Below are positions 1-7,073 of a stretch of 25,531 nt of DNA, piece by piece. Below the pieces are notes generated by a model that ran no database searches, was not told the origin of the DNA, and worked only from the letters and a program-made list of their open reading frames with translations. A program made the translations under genes and the position numbers. How positions within the stretch are numbered: the first letter of the stretch is position 1; every line of letters starts with the position of its first letter. The stretch is from a virus. The stretch spans positions 1 through 25,531 of IMG/VR virus record IMGVR_UViG_3300002053_000122. The stretch is one strand, 5' to 3'.

Positions 1-22
1 TACCTAGTATGTCTTCAAACAT
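1..22 (-). CDS. Partial gene start, MFEDILG leader protein (cut by left edge)
   Basis: Only seven codons fit in the window: ATG at 22 reads MFEDILG and then runs off the left edge. The start overlaps the last codons of the preceding 157-residue gene, the same arrangement as at other junctions here. The peptide closely matches the starts of three other genes in the window (at 1404, 16539 and 24330), and this match is the main reason to call it a gene. Function cannot be judged. Confidence 0.5.
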
Positions 23-488
23 TTGCTTTCCTTATTTTATTGAAGGATTTTCTATTTCTTTCTATCCATCCTGATACGTTTACATATCTGTCTATCCATT
101 TGATGTTCTTTTCCCATATCCAGGATCTTCTCAGTATATATTCTTTTGCATATTGATCTTCTGGATAGTGTTCTGCTCTCTTCAGCATGTAGTTTAGCTG
201 ATCTGAAAATACCATTATTATTTTGCCCTGAAGCTTTTTTGCAGTACCGTCTAGAGTCGTGGTTTGATTCAGTAGATTTTGTGGCATAGCTGAAGAGTGG
301 ATCACTTCTGCATCCCATACATACACATCTTTTTTCTTTGTATCTGCCAGGAACCTTATATCGTTTGGAAGCTCTTTGATTTCTGAGGAAGTAGGGTTCA
401 CGAATATAGGAACTTCTATTTTCTTTCCCAGAAAAGACCAGGGAACTATATCATAGTATTTTTCTTTTAGATACTGTAGAAATTTCAT
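15..488 (-). CDS. Unknown protein with capsid-targeting-like leader (MKFLQYLKE)
   Basis: 157 residues. The first nine residues, MKFLQYLKE, fit the leader shared by many genes in this window and end in L-K-E, the form cut after Glu by T4-type prohead proteases. The rest of the protein is not recognised. It is rich in Lys, Trp and Tyr, with no membrane segment and no obvious catalytic motif. Its start overlaps the stop of the upstream zinc protein (ATGA), so the two are probably translationally coupled. By inference from the leader it would be carried in the virion and processed to about 148 residues. Confidence 0.75.
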   Translation of the reverse strand: MKFLQYLKEKYYDIVPWSFLGKKIEVPIFVNPTSSEIKELPNDIRFLADTKKKDVYVWDAEVIHSSAMPQNLLNQTTTLDGTAKKLQGKIIMVFSDQLNYMLKRAEHYPEDQYAKEYILRRSWIWEKNIKWIDRYVNVSGWIERNRKSFNKIRKANV

Positions 489-649
489 TCATCTTCTCCG
501 AATGGGTATTCTTCACCACCATCTTTTCTCAGGCATTCGTAGGAACAGTAGCCTTCAGACAGTGGATGAGTGTCAGAGTCATATCCACAGTTGGTACAGT
601 AGTGGAATTTCTTGTTGCATACTTTACATTTAGTCCCTCTGAAATCCAT
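485..649 (-). CDS. Small multi-Cys zinc-finger-like protein
   Basis: 54 residues, starting at ATG 649 behind an AAGGAA ribosome site and ending with a TGA that overlaps the next start. Cysteines come in pairs: CKVC near residues 8-11, CTNC near 18-21, then C-x3-C (CSYEC) near 35-39, followed by an acidic tail. His16 and nearby residues could complete one or two zinc sites. This is the general look of treble-clef or HIT/MYND-type mini zinc fingers, but I cannot assign a family. It is the first of about eleven small Cys-rich proteins in the window. Confidence 0.7.
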   Translation of the reverse strand: MDFRGTKCKVCNKKFHYCTNCGYDSDTHPLSEGYCSYECLRKDGGEEYPFGEDE

Positions 650-734
650 AGTCATTCCTTATATTTATATTTCAGTGAAAAAATAAACCGTAGTTGAAGC
701 CCTTTGTTTACTTTATATTATAGGTATATGTGGC

Positions 735-1316
735 TCATGATAGATCAGATAGTTCTTGCTCTATATCATACATTCTATCATATATGGAATTATCCCATTT
801 CTCCCAATTATTGGTTTTGATTGCTTGATCTTCTTTCTTCTTTAATGTCTCATATTCTTTTCTAAGCTTTTCTATTTTTCTTAATCTTGCTTGATCAACA
901 TAGAGCTTTGACTTAATAGCATTGACCAGGGCAGCACCTTCACCTGTGAGCATACCTAACTCTATTTCTGTTTTAGGGAATAAGCTTTGAAGCTTGAGAA
1001 CCAATTCCTTCCCTATTCCCTGTCTCCTGAAGTTTTTATTGACTTCAATAAATTTTATAGATACTTCTTTTCCATAAATGGTGTAATCTATATATCCTGC
1101 TTTTTTACTATCCACTATTGCAGACAGTCTCATGTCTTTTTGGCCAGAACGATATCCAGTTAATTCATCATAAAATTCTATCTTTGATTCTGTTATAACT
1201 AGTGACTCTGGAAGGATCAATGCAGAATAGCCTGGATTAACTCCTGGCATCCATCTACCAGTATTCTCTCTTGGTTTAGGTTTATGCTTCTTCTTCAGAT
1301 ACTTTTTGAATTTCAT
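735..1316 (-). CDS. GNAT-type N-acetyltransferase with variant capsid-targeting-like leader
   Basis: 193 residues. A GNAT acetyl-CoA-binding motif A is visible at about residues 88-104 (strand IKFIEV followed by RRQGIGKEL, the R/Q-x-x-G-x-G/A loop), so it probably transfers an acetyl group from acetyl-CoA. The C-terminal 50 residues are charged and look like a coiled coil. The first residues, MKFKKYLKK, match the shared leader, but Lys replaces the Glu at position 9. The nearest L-x-E is LPE at residues 35-37. Its start lies inside the end of the MFEDILG gene (35-nt overlap). The substrate is unknown; phage GNATs can modify host proteins or antibiotics. Confidence 0.75.
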   Translation of the reverse strand: MKFKKYLKKKHKPKPRENTGRWMPGVNPGYSALILPESLVITESKIEFYDELTGYRSGQKDMRLSAIVDSKKAGYIDYTIYGKEVSIKFIEVNKNFRRQGIGKELVLKLQSLFPKTEIELGMLTGEGAALVNAIKSKLYVDQARLRKIEKLRKEYETLKKKEDQAIKTNNWEKWDNSIYDRMYDIEQELSDLS

Positions 1317-1404
1317 CCTCTTCGTCTTTCCATATCTTTTCTATCTCTTTCTGATTCTTCTCAGCTAAAGATAGATCTCTTTTTCCTAATATATCCTCAA
1401 ACAT
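1282..1404 (-). CDS. Short MFEDILG-leader protein (40 aa)
   Basis: 40 residues, highly charged and Glu-rich after the start peptide MFEDILGKRD. ATG 1404 is preceded by GAGGAATTAAA, a good ribosome site with normal spacing. The gene overlaps the acetyltransferase start by 35 bases in another frame, a longer overlap than elsewhere in the window. The start peptide recurs on three other genes, which supports real translation. No domain is recognised. It could be a small adaptor or a leader-plus-linker remnant of a longer gene. Confidence 0.6.
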   Translation of the reverse strand: MFEDILGKRDLSLAEKNQKEIEKIWKDEEDEIQKVSEEEA

Positions 1405-1423
1405 TTTAATTCCTCACTTTGGT

Positions 1424-1666
1424 CTATTTCCTACCTCTAAGTTGTCTTAGCCTTTTATCCTCATCGGCAATTTCTTTTTTAAGCTTACCACTTTTGATTT
1501 CTTCCATGGCTTGTTTAGATGCTTTTGCTTTGTCCATGCCTTTGGCAACAAGCTCTTTCATCCTTTTCATATGGACGTTAAGCTTTGCTTCTGTATTTCT
1601 CTGCTCCTTTGCACCAGTGGCAGCACCTAGAGGATGAGCTTCTTTTAGATACTCTTTAAATTTCAT
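1424..1666 (-). CDS. Lys-rich helical protein with capsid-targeting-like leader (MKFKEYLKE/A)
   Basis: 80 residues. The start, MKFKEYLKE followed by Ala, is the copy in this window closest to the T4 leader MKTYQEFIAE. The mature part is almost all charged helix, rich in Lys, Glu and Ala, with a segment of the M-x-K-A-K-A-x-K-Q-A type often seen in phage proteins and a basic RLRQLRGRK end. Small, basic, helical mature proteins of this kind resemble T4 internal proteins, which sit next to DNA in the head. The function after delivery is unknown. Confidence 0.75.
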   Translation of the reverse strand: MKFKEYLKEAHPLGAATGAKEQRNTEAKLNVHMKRMKELVAKGMDKAKASKQAMEEIKSGKLKKEIADEDKRLRQLRGRK

Positions 1667-1669
1667 TTT

Positions 1670-2173
1670 TTAGCCTACCTTAATTATTTCATCAAAACCT
1701 TCAGCCTTAGAAGGTTCCTCATAGTCCTTCATCATCTTTTCCATAACGTCTGGTGGTATGTGTTTACCAGTCTTTTTCTCTCTTAGTTTTAATCTTTTAT
1801 TCAACTCACTTTTACTGAGTTGAAATACTAGAGCAGTCTTCTTGTAGTCTGGAGCAAGTTTTAAATATTGTTTTCTAATTGCCTTAGTTAAATTGGTATT
1901 GTCGAGAACTATATTTCTACCTGTTTTTAGTGCTCTGGTAAAATCTTGTTTACCCATTTCAATTATATTATCTCTACCAAGGGCATCAAACATTTGATTA
2001 TATGATGCACCTAGTTTTTTAGCAAGTCTATCTACTATAGAGTCATTAGATACTATAAGATAGTCATTATATTTCCTTTTGATATATGTGCTCTTGCCTG
2101 TTCCTGGCAATCCCACGGCAACTACAAGTTCTTTTTTCACCTTTTCTTCTCCTATATATCGTTTAAGTTTCAT
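1670..2173 (-). CDS. P-loop kinase of the T4 polynucleotide-kinase type, with capsid-targeting-like leader
   Basis: 167 residues. The Walker A motif GLPGTGKST lies at residues 21-29. It is followed by a VSND motif near 41-44 and VLDNTNL near 89-95, in the order seen in the 5'-kinase domain of T4 Pnk and related AAA_33 kinases. A late KTGKHIPPDVMEKM segment corresponds to the lid and conserved basic region. It is about half the length of T4 Pnk and lacks a phosphatase domain. Kinase activity on a nucleic-acid 5' end is therefore likely but not certain; a small-molecule kinase is possible. The start MKLKRYIGE fits the shared leader, so it may be injected. T4 Pnk repairs tRNA cut by host anticodon nucleases, and early delivery would suit that role. 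Confidence 0.8.
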   Translation of the reverse strand: MKLKRYIGEEKVKKELVVAVGLPGTGKSTYIKRKYNDYLIVSNDSIVDRLAKKLGASYNQMFDALGRDNIIEMGKQDFTRALKTGRNIVLDNTNLTKAIRKQYLKLAPDYKKTALVFQLSKSELNKRLKLREKKTGKHIPPDVMEKMMKDYEEPSKAEGFDEIIKVG

Positions 2174-2174
2174 T

Positions 2175-2654
2175 TTATAACCATCTGGATCTTCTTATGG
2201 TTGCTGATGGATAAAGCTTAGTCCATTCCTCAGTTCCTTCTGGATATTCTTTGAGCCAATATTTATATCTATCTTTATGTCGTTCTCCAATATTGAAAAT
2301 CTTACAACCAAGATAGATTCCAAACTCTCTTATAGATATTGAAAAGAAGAACATCGGCAATGGTATATAAGTTCTGAATGTAAACCAGTAATCATCAGTT
2401 GTCCAGGGATTTCCCCAAACAATACTAGGAAGTTGTTTCCATCCATTCCATTTCCATTTCCAGAGCTTTGGTACTGGACCCATCCACTCACCAAAATTTA
2501 TAGAGAACTTAAAACCAAACCACGTATCCGGTGTATATCCTCTTTCATCAGAATCAAACCATAAACCTCTTTCTCTTGACATAATTGAGAATTGAAAATC
2601 AAATAATATTCTTGCCTGTTCTTTTTTCCATAGTGATTTAAAAAATTTTTTCAT
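2175..2654 (-). CDS. Trp/Phe-rich protein of unknown function
   Basis: 159 residues with unusually many Trp, Phe and Tyr (runs such as LWKWKWNGW and WFTFRTYIPLPMFFF). The protein looks beta-rich rather than a membrane protein, although one hydrophobic stretch lies near residues 98-110. The start MKKFFKSLWKKEQ is basic and aromatic but does not fit the leader on both neighbours. It begins with an ATGA overlap with the metallopeptidase-like gene and ends one base before the kinase start, so it belongs to the same operon. Not recognised. Confidence 0.65.
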   Translation of the reverse strand: MKKFFKSLWKKEQARILFDFQFSIMSRERGLWFDSDERGYTPDTWFGFKFSINFGEWMGPVPKLWKWKWNGWKQLPSIVWGNPWTTDDYWFTFRTYIPLPMFFFSISIREFGIYLGCKIFNIGERHKDRYKYWLKEYPEGTEEWTKLYPSATIRRSRWL

Positions 2655-3982
2655 GTGTATTTCTCGATCTCAAATCCTTTCTTGCTTTTCTTCTTTATAT
2701 AAATAGATGGAATACCTCTCATGAATGGTAAATCTTCCACTTGTTTTATATCCCATTTGCTAGTATCTAAAAACTTACTAAGAATCCTTATATAGATTTT
2801 TGATCTTCTAATGTCAGCAGGGTAGAAAGCAAGTTCAGTTGGTTTCTTCCTCTTAATAAATTCACCTATAGTTTTTGCAGCACCTAGAAAAATTTCCATA
2901 GGATTTGCTTTACCTCTTTTCTTCATGCTAAAGTCTGCTGTATATGCATCTTGAGCATATCTTTTAAATTGAACTATTATAGATGTGCCTGTGTCTCCAA
3001 TGCCCACTGTTGCTGCATCTTGAGTACCCCACCAGTCAGGTGTAGTTTCTGGTATGGTTGTAAATAATTCGTTTAGCCTACTTTCGGAAATATTACTGTG
3101 ATGTTCAATATACTGAACTAAATACTTCATAAATTTTTTCCAAACGGTAGGATATTTCTTTCTCATTTCCCAATATGGTTTAAAATTTTCTGATATTATT
3201 GCTATTGTAGAATGAAATCCTTTGTTTTTTAATCGTTCTATAATGAATGTTCCAACATCACCTGTTTCAGCCAAATTTTTCAGGGGTTTGTCACCTTTCA
3301 CTGGACCCTGCTTCTTCTCTTTGGTTACTTGTTCTTTGAAGTCTGACCCCCATTTCCATATATCAATAGCAGCACCTTGAGCAAAAGCCATTATCTCTAA
3401 ACCATCGGCATGATATTTTTCATAGTTTGTAATAATAAGTTGATGTTTATCTGCAAGCCATTTAGAAAAACTACCTACTGCACTTTCAAACTGTTTTTCA
3501 AATTGATCTGGTGTTAATCCTCTACCATTATTCCACCATCTTGTAAGCTGACCAGCATGGACCATTTCATGGTATGCAGTAGCCTTAAATTCATTTAGCC
3601 AGTGGTTGAATACTGCTGCTCTTTTGGAATATATTGATACATGCCATTTTTCAAAAGTTACAAATTTATTATAATAGATTTTGATTTGTGGTTGTATATT
3701 ATAATTTTTTCTACCTTTTTCTTTAATATACTGAACAGTTGTTGTTGCATTAATACGGTTAATTTTATCATTGTGTTTTAAACTAATATCTGCCCATACA
3801 GAAAATCGTCTTATTAAATATTCTAAATTTTGATGAAGATCTTCTGGAAACCAATTGCTTATGTTTTCTTTCATCTTATCATAGACAGTCTCAATAGCTC
3901 TTTGCAAATCTTTCCAGACTATTGGCACAGGAGTCACTATTGCTTCCTCTATTGTTTTATCCAGAAATGTTTTTAATCTCAT
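2651..3982 (-). CDS. HExxH metallopeptidase-like protein with leader variant (MRLKTFLDKTIEE/A)
   Basis: 443 residues, the largest gene of the left island. HEMVH at residues 138-142, followed by AGQLTRWW, is a gluzincin-type zinc motif. A candidate third ligand is the Glu of GLEIMAFAQ about 50 residues later, as in clan MA peptidases. The C-terminal third (from about 300) is a separate region of unknown fold ending in a Lys-rich tail. The start resembles the shared leader, but position 9 is Lys; an I-E-E followed by Ala at 11-14 supplies a possible cleavage site. If packaged, it would be a protease delivered at infection, but a role inside the head or tail cannot be excluded. Confidence 0.7.
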   Translation of the reverse strand: MRLKTFLDKTIEEAIVTPVPIVWKDLQRAIETVYDKMKENISNWFPEDLHQNLEYLIRRFSVWADISLKHNDKINRINATTTVQYIKEKGRKNYNIQPQIKIYYNKFVTFEKWHVSIYSKRAAVFNHWLNEFKATAYHEMVHAGQLTRWWNNGRGLTPDQFEKQFESAVGSFSKWLADKHQLIITNYEKYHADGLEIMAFAQGAAIDIWKWGSDFKEQVTKEKKQGPVKGDKPLKNLAETGDVGTFIIERLKNKGFHSTIAIISENFKPYWEMRKKYPTVWKKFMKYLVQYIEHHSNISESRLNELFTTIPETTPDWWGTQDAATVGIGDTGTSIIVQFKRYAQDAYTADFSMKKRGKANPMEIFLGAAKTIGEFIKRKKPTELAFYPADIRRSKIYIRILSKFLDTSKWDIKQVEDLPFMRGIPSIYIKKKSKKGFEIEKYT

Positions 3983-4509
3983 TTATTTTTACCTTTGTAA
4001 ATATTTTTATCAAACCATAATCCCATAAATCCCATTATTGCAAACTCATTCTTTTTTAATATCTGTGCTGCTTTTCCTGCATCGGTTTTTAAGATTTGCA
4101 TGTATGTTTCGTTCTCAACAATTTTCTTAAGACATATTTCATAAGTTAAATCAAAATGTATTTTCTTTGGTTTGTAAAAATTCCAAGCATGTTCAATAGG
4201 AATACCCATGCTACTGAAATAACCAACAACAACATCTATTTCTCTGGCTTTAGTTGCAGCAACCATCCATGCATTGCTATAGCATTCTTTAACTCTTGGA
4301 GATACTATGCCAAGTCTTTCTGTTATGATTTTCTCAAGAGTTGGATCAGATTTATATGATTGAACTGTGACTGGTTTGCCTTGCTGCAACTGCCAATCCC
4401 AATAAGCTATTTGCATAGGATGGGGATCTTCTTGTCGAGAAAGCAAAGACAACATTCCTTTGATATATTGTTTTAAATTACTTTCAATTAGATATCGTCT
4501 AAATTTCAT
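3979..4509 (-). CDS. Cys/His/Asp hydrolase-like protein with capsid-targeting-like leader (MKFRRYLIE/S)
   Basis: 176 residues. Three motifs are in the order of papain- or transglutaminase-fold enzymes: ECYSNAW with Cys76, PIEHAWNF with His107, and HFDLTYE with Asp120. Many phage hypothetical proteins carry this C-x-N-A-[WF] ... [IV]-[ED]-H-A-W ... D pattern. A thiol peptidase, amidase or transglutaminase-like activity is inferred; the substrate is unknown. The start MKFRRYLIE ends in L-I-E before Ser. It overlaps both neighbours slightly, in the middle of the leader-gene run. Confidence 0.65.
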   Translation of the reverse strand: MKFRRYLIESNLKQYIKGMLSLLSRQEDPHPMQIAYWDWQLQQGKPVTVQSYKSDPTLEKIITERLGIVSPRVKECYSNAWMVAATKAREIDVVVGYFSSMGIPIEHAWNFYKPKKIHFDLTYEICLKKIVENETYMQILKTDAGKAAQILKKNEFAIMGFMGLWFDKNIYKGKNK

Positions 4510-4735
4510 CTCTTGGTTTTCTACATTCCTCTAAAATTGTTCTGTCTATCAAATTTATCATCTCACATAAACAGTTCTTGCAAAGGCACGTTATCAGTGA
4601 GTTGTTAGTAGGGTTTTTCAAGGAACACATAACGGTACTTTGCTTTAAACAACGTAGGCAGTGAAGGGGCAATTTAAAACCACGTCCTTCTCTGGGGTTT
4701 TTCCATGCTTCTATGGGCAAACAATAATCACTCAT
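4499..4735 (-). CDS. Cys-rich small protein, likely zinc-binding
   Basis: 78 residues with nine Cys. CLRC near residues 26-29 and CLCKNCLC near 50-57 suggest a two-knuckle zinc site. A later Cys sits in EECRKP. The N-terminal part has a GRGFKLP stretch. The gene overlaps the next gene by 11 bases and starts at a TAATG junction with the upstream one. There is no leader peptide of either shared type. It could bind nucleic acid or a partner protein; no family is recognised. Confidence 0.65.
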   Translation of the reverse strand: MSDYCLPIEAWKNPREGRGFKLPLHCLRCLKQSTVMCSLKNPTNNSLITCLCKNCLCEMINLIDRTILEECRKPRDEI

Positions 4736-5346
4736 TACATTCCTTTTGCTTTCATATATTCTATTGTTGAATCCGGTGGTATGGAGTCTAGTTTTTTTAC
4801 AGTTTTTTTCAATATATTCATTGATCTGATTAAATAGGGTTGCCTATAGGCACTTGTTTTTGGTTCGTATGCAACAGAATCATACATATGTTCTGCCAGA
4901 GAAATAATGAAATTATAGGTAGCAAAAGCTACATCATATATTATTTTTGGTAAATTCTTACTGAGTCTGTTTCTAGCACTCTTTGCAGCTTTTTTAAGTC
5001 TTGGTGAGTTTTTCATAATAGAGTCAACAGACTTTTCTCCATATTTATTTCCTTCTCTAAGTTTCTGTTTTAGTCTGTCTATATATAAGTAACGTCCATA
5101 CTCAACCATGGATTCTTCTATTATTCCCATCTCTTCTCTAATATGCCCCATCTCTACCCATAATGGTTTATCATCTCTAGTGGTATATCTTGATATTGAT
5201 CCTAGAATACAGTGTGCAGCTTCAGCCATTCTTTGAGCACCTATCTCATATTCCGTATTTGCTTCATAACCTCCACCATCTGGTATCTCTCCAAACATAG
5301 ATGTTTCCAATGGACATGCTTCATTTATAAAGCTTTTTAATCTCAT
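4735..5346 (-). CDS. Basic helical protein with capsid-targeting-like leader (MRLKSFINE/A)
   Basis: 203 residues. The start MRLKSFINE followed by Ala fits the shared leader and the I-x-E cleavage form. The remainder looks all-helical: a Gly/Glu-rich early part, then a strongly basic stretch (about residues 115-135, KNSPRLKKAAKSARNRLSK), then helices to the end. Basic helical content suits a DNA-associated internal head protein. No enzyme motif is seen. It starts with an ATGA overlap with the 102-residue gene upstream. Confidence 0.7.
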   Translation of the reverse strand: MRLKSFINEACPLETSMFGEIPDGGGYEANTEYEIGAQRMAEAAHCILGSISRYTTRDDKPLWVEMGHIREEMGIIEESMVEYGRYLYIDRLKQKLREGNKYGEKSVDSIMKNSPRLKKAAKSARNRLSKNLPKIIYDVAFATYNFIISLAEHMYDSVAYEPKTSAYRQPYLIRSMNILKKTVKKLDSIPPDSTIEYMKAKGM

Positions 5347-5651
5347 TTTAGATAGTCCTTATCTACAGGCTCACAACTGAACCTATATTTTCCTTTATTA
5401 ATATATGTTACTTTATATTCTCTTTCTCCAGGACCAACTGGTAACATAAAAGTTGTTCCTATTTTAGGCAACCAAGGAATTGGCTCTTTTTCTTCCTGGA
5501 GATTTTCTAACATTTCTTCAGCAGTTGCTAATTCAGCATTTTTAGATTCTAATAATTGAAGCTTTTGTGCAACCTCATCTGGAAGAGGATCTTTAACACC
5601 TTCTCCCTGATCATCTTCTACCATTGGTATTACTATTCCACTTGCATCCAT
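5343..5651 (-). CDS. Acidic coiled-coil protein with C-terminal beta domain, unknown
   Basis: 102 residues. An acidic N-terminal segment is followed by a Leu/Glu/Ala heptad-like stretch (about residues 26-55), a Pro-rich hinge, and a small beta-rich C-terminal part with several Gly and Lys. It starts at ATG 5651 after AGGAGGTAATTTGTT, a very strong ribosome site. The same ribosome-site segment precedes the gene at 6693. It has no leader of either shared type, so it is a different kind of protein in the same operon. Not recognised. Confidence 0.65.
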   Translation of the reverse strand: MDASGIVIPMVEDDQGEGVKDPLPDEVAQKLQLLESKNAELATAEEMLENLQEEKEPIPWLPKIGTTFMLPVGPGEREYKVTYINKGKYRFSCEPVDKDYLK

Positions 5652-5670
5652 AACAAATTACCTCCTTTTA
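5649..5670 (-). repeat. 22-bp stop/ribosome-site/start repeat, copy 1
   Basis: This segment runs from the TAA of one gene through AAAGGAGG and AATTTGTT to the ATG of the next. It is identical over 22 bases to 6691-6712. The two downstream genes are unrelated, so only the translation-start segment is shared. It may reflect duplication of a junction or strong selection for an efficient initiation site. Confidence 0.75.
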
Positions 5671-6264
5671 ACCTTTTACTGATAGTTTTGCTGGTCCCTC
5701 TACTTTAAACTTCTTTTTAATCTTTTCTAGTTCGGCTTTGTCTCTTAATATAGCTTTACCTCTTCTCAGGGCTTCATCGTAATCTTCGAATGTTTCTATA
5801 GTTGCATACTTACGTGGTTTGACCCTGATCTGTAATAAGTAACCACCACCTTCTGCTTGCATCTCAGTTGTTGCAGCACCATACTCTTTACACATTTCTC
5901 TAAAGCTTTTATCGTGTTGTGAATATCCAATATGAATGACTTCATGTTTAATTACTTTTAAAGCTTTTTCTTTGTCTTTCATATCAAGCATTCTATCAGA
6001 GATATAAACTTTAAGATATTTTGGCAGACTAATAAGTGTATGACTAATAGCTTTTCCACCTTTACCAGGATGTATCAGTGCCATTAATGCTGTTGCCTTA
6101 CCACCTGCTGCTTTCAGATCATCACGGTTAGTAGTAAAGGAGAGGATCTTATTAATGTGTTTATTAAAAGTTTCCTCTCCCCATATTTTTTTAGTCCATA
6201 GCTTGTATTGATCTTCAACCCATGACTGGCTTATGCTTTCTATCAAATAGTGTTTTAGTCTCAT
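5668..6264 (-). CDS. SprT/WLM-like zinc metallopeptidase with capsid-targeting-like leader (MRLKHYLIE/S)
   Basis: 198 residues. HEVIH at residues 107-111, followed by His117 and F121 (H-x5-H-D-K-S-F), matches the HExxH ... H-x3-F pattern of SprT-like and WLM-like peptidases, so zinc-dependent proteolysis is likely. The upstream half includes a Gly/Ala-rich stretch. The C-terminal half is mixed charged helix. The start MRLKHYLIE ends in L-I-E before Ser. SprT relatives cut DNA-bound or misfolded proteins in cells. The leader implies this one could act inside a newly infected host; that step is inference. Confidence 0.75.
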   Translation of the reverse strand: MRLKHYLIESISQSWVEDQYKLWTKKIWGEETFNKHINKILSFTTNRDDLKAAGGKATALMALIHPGKGGKAISHTLISLPKYLKVYISDRMLDMKDKEKALKVIKHEVIHIGYSQHDKSFREMCKEYGAATTEMQAEGGGYLLQIRVKPRKYATIETFEDYDEALRRGKAILRDKAELEKIKKKFKVEGPAKLSVKG

Positions 6265-6518
6265 CCTATATTCTCTGTCACTGGAACTGTGATTTTATCT
6301 TTCTTTTGTTTCTTCACATCATCCCAATAACGAGAAGTGTTACCGGACCAATCACACATATCTGTTTTATTATTGTAATGTAATTTGAATCTGGTTCCCT
6401 TTGGAAATTGTCTTTCCATTAAATTACCACACTCAGGACAAACCTGTGAATCATAGCAGCAGAAGAGAAGCTTTTCCTCTTCATACCCACATTTACATTT
6501 GTAATCAAAAATTGGCAT
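6261..6518 (-). CDS. FmdB-like zinc-ribbon protein
   Basis: 85 residues from ATG 6518. I prefer this start to the in-frame TTG at 6533 because AAGAGG lies just upstream of the ATG and the product then begins MPIFDYKCKCGY, the classic FmdB-family opening (MPIYEYxCxxCG). CKCG and CPECG form the zinc ribbon, with extra Cys between them. The family is described as putative regulators; its molecular role is not settled. The gene follows the 57-residue gene with a one-base gap and ends with an overlap into the SprT-like gene. Confidence 0.8.
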   Translation of the reverse strand: MPIFDYKCKCGYEEEKLLFCCYDSQVCPECGNLMERQFPKGTRFKLHYNNKTDMCDWSGNTSRYWDDVKKQKKDKITVPVTENIG

Positions 6519-6519
6519 T

Positions 6520-6693
6520 TTAAACCTCTTCAAGTAATGAATTAATTTTTTCTAACAACCGTCTAGATGTATCATCACATTTACTTTTTAACATTGGTGT
6601 CATATCTTCTGGTCTAGTTGCTAGACACTTCAAAGACTCTGCAAGATTATATATCATATGAGTCCTATCAACTGCATTTAATGTATCACACAT
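6520..6693 (-). CDS. Short unknown protein (57 aa)
   Basis: 57 residues starting at ATG 6693 behind AAAGGAGGTAATTTGTT. It is probably helical and mildly acidic, with an amphipathic C-terminal helix rich in Leu, Glu and Lys and two Cys that do not form a motif. The strong ribosome site, the one-base spacing to the next gene and continuity with the operon support it as real despite its size. No family is recognised. Confidence 0.65.
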   Translation of the reverse strand: MCDTLNAVDRTHMIYNLAESLKCLATRPEDMTPMLKSKCDDTSRRLLEKINSLLEEV

Positions 6694-6712
6694 AACAAAT
6701 TACCTCCTTTTA
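6691..6712 (-). repeat. 22-bp stop/ribosome-site/start repeat, copy 2
   Basis: Identical over 22 bases to 5649-5670. It contains the TAA of the membrane-anchored coiled-coil gene, the AGGAGG ribosome site and the ATG of the 57-residue gene. Confidence 0.75.
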
Positions 6713-6880
6713 TTTGTCAACTTTATCTTTCAACTCTTTAACTTCTGCTTTTGCCTTTTCAAGAAGTTCTTCTGCTTTTGCTCTTGCTTCATCAACTTGT
6801 TTTTGGATTTTATTTTTGTAGATGTATACTACAGCACCACCTGCAACAACACCAACTACAAAAGCTATTACTATTCCCAT
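6710..6880 (-). CDS. Single-pass membrane protein with coiled-coil tail (56 aa)
   Basis: 56 residues from ATG 6880 after AGGAGGTAAACT. Residues 2-20 form one hydrophobic helix rich in Gly, Ala and Val with a GxxxGG-like packing motif. From about residue 22 there is a regular Lys/Glu/Ala heptad pattern to the end. This is the layout of small phage membrane anchors, like YtxH-type proteins or Rz/spanin-like helpers, with a short N-terminal anchor and a cytoplasmic or periplasmic rod. There is no holin-type charge pattern or second membrane segment. Function is unknown. Confidence 0.75.
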   Translation of the reverse strand: MGIVIAFVVGVVAGGAVVYIYKNKIQKQVDEARAKAEELLEKAKAEVKELKDKVDK

Positions 6881-6890
6881 AGTTTACCTC

Positions 6891-7073
6891 CTATTTGCAG
6901 TGAGGACAAACAAGGTCTTCCTCACTATTTTTTGCCCATGTGTGACCACATTTGACACACATGATTTCAGTTTTTCTTCTTATACTTTCCGGTACTTTCT
7001 TTACGTGATATGGTTTTTTAAGCCACTTTCGTCTAAGTTCTTGTTGTACCTCTTTTTCTGTTTGACTTTCCAT
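6891..7073 (-). CDS. Zinc-ribbon protein (60 aa)
   Basis: 60 residues. The first half is a basic helix (about residues 5-35). The second half is a minimal zinc ribbon, CVKC near 39-42 and CPHC near 56-59, ending one residue later. Helix plus ribbon is common in phage transcription or nucleic-acid-binding accessory proteins, but nothing shows which. It starts at a TAATG junction with the methyltransferase-like gene upstream and ends 11 bases before the membrane-anchor gene. Confidence 0.75.
   Translation of the reverse strand: MESQTEKEVQQELRRKWLKKPYHVKKVPESIRRKTEIMCVKCGHTWAKNSEEDLVCPHCK

Noticed and set aside
662-669. TATAAATA on the minus strand before the 54-residue zinc protein, identical to the T4 late promoter consensus
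   Set aside because: Transcription would start within a few bases of the ATG and cut off the ribosome site. The same octamer occurs by chance inside coding sequence (about 2258) and in the terminator at 18433-18495.
2175-2654. Counting MKKFFKSLWKKE as another capsid-type leader
   Set aside because: It lacks the [YF]-[LI]-x-E order and spacing of the others; basic and aromatic content alone is not enough.
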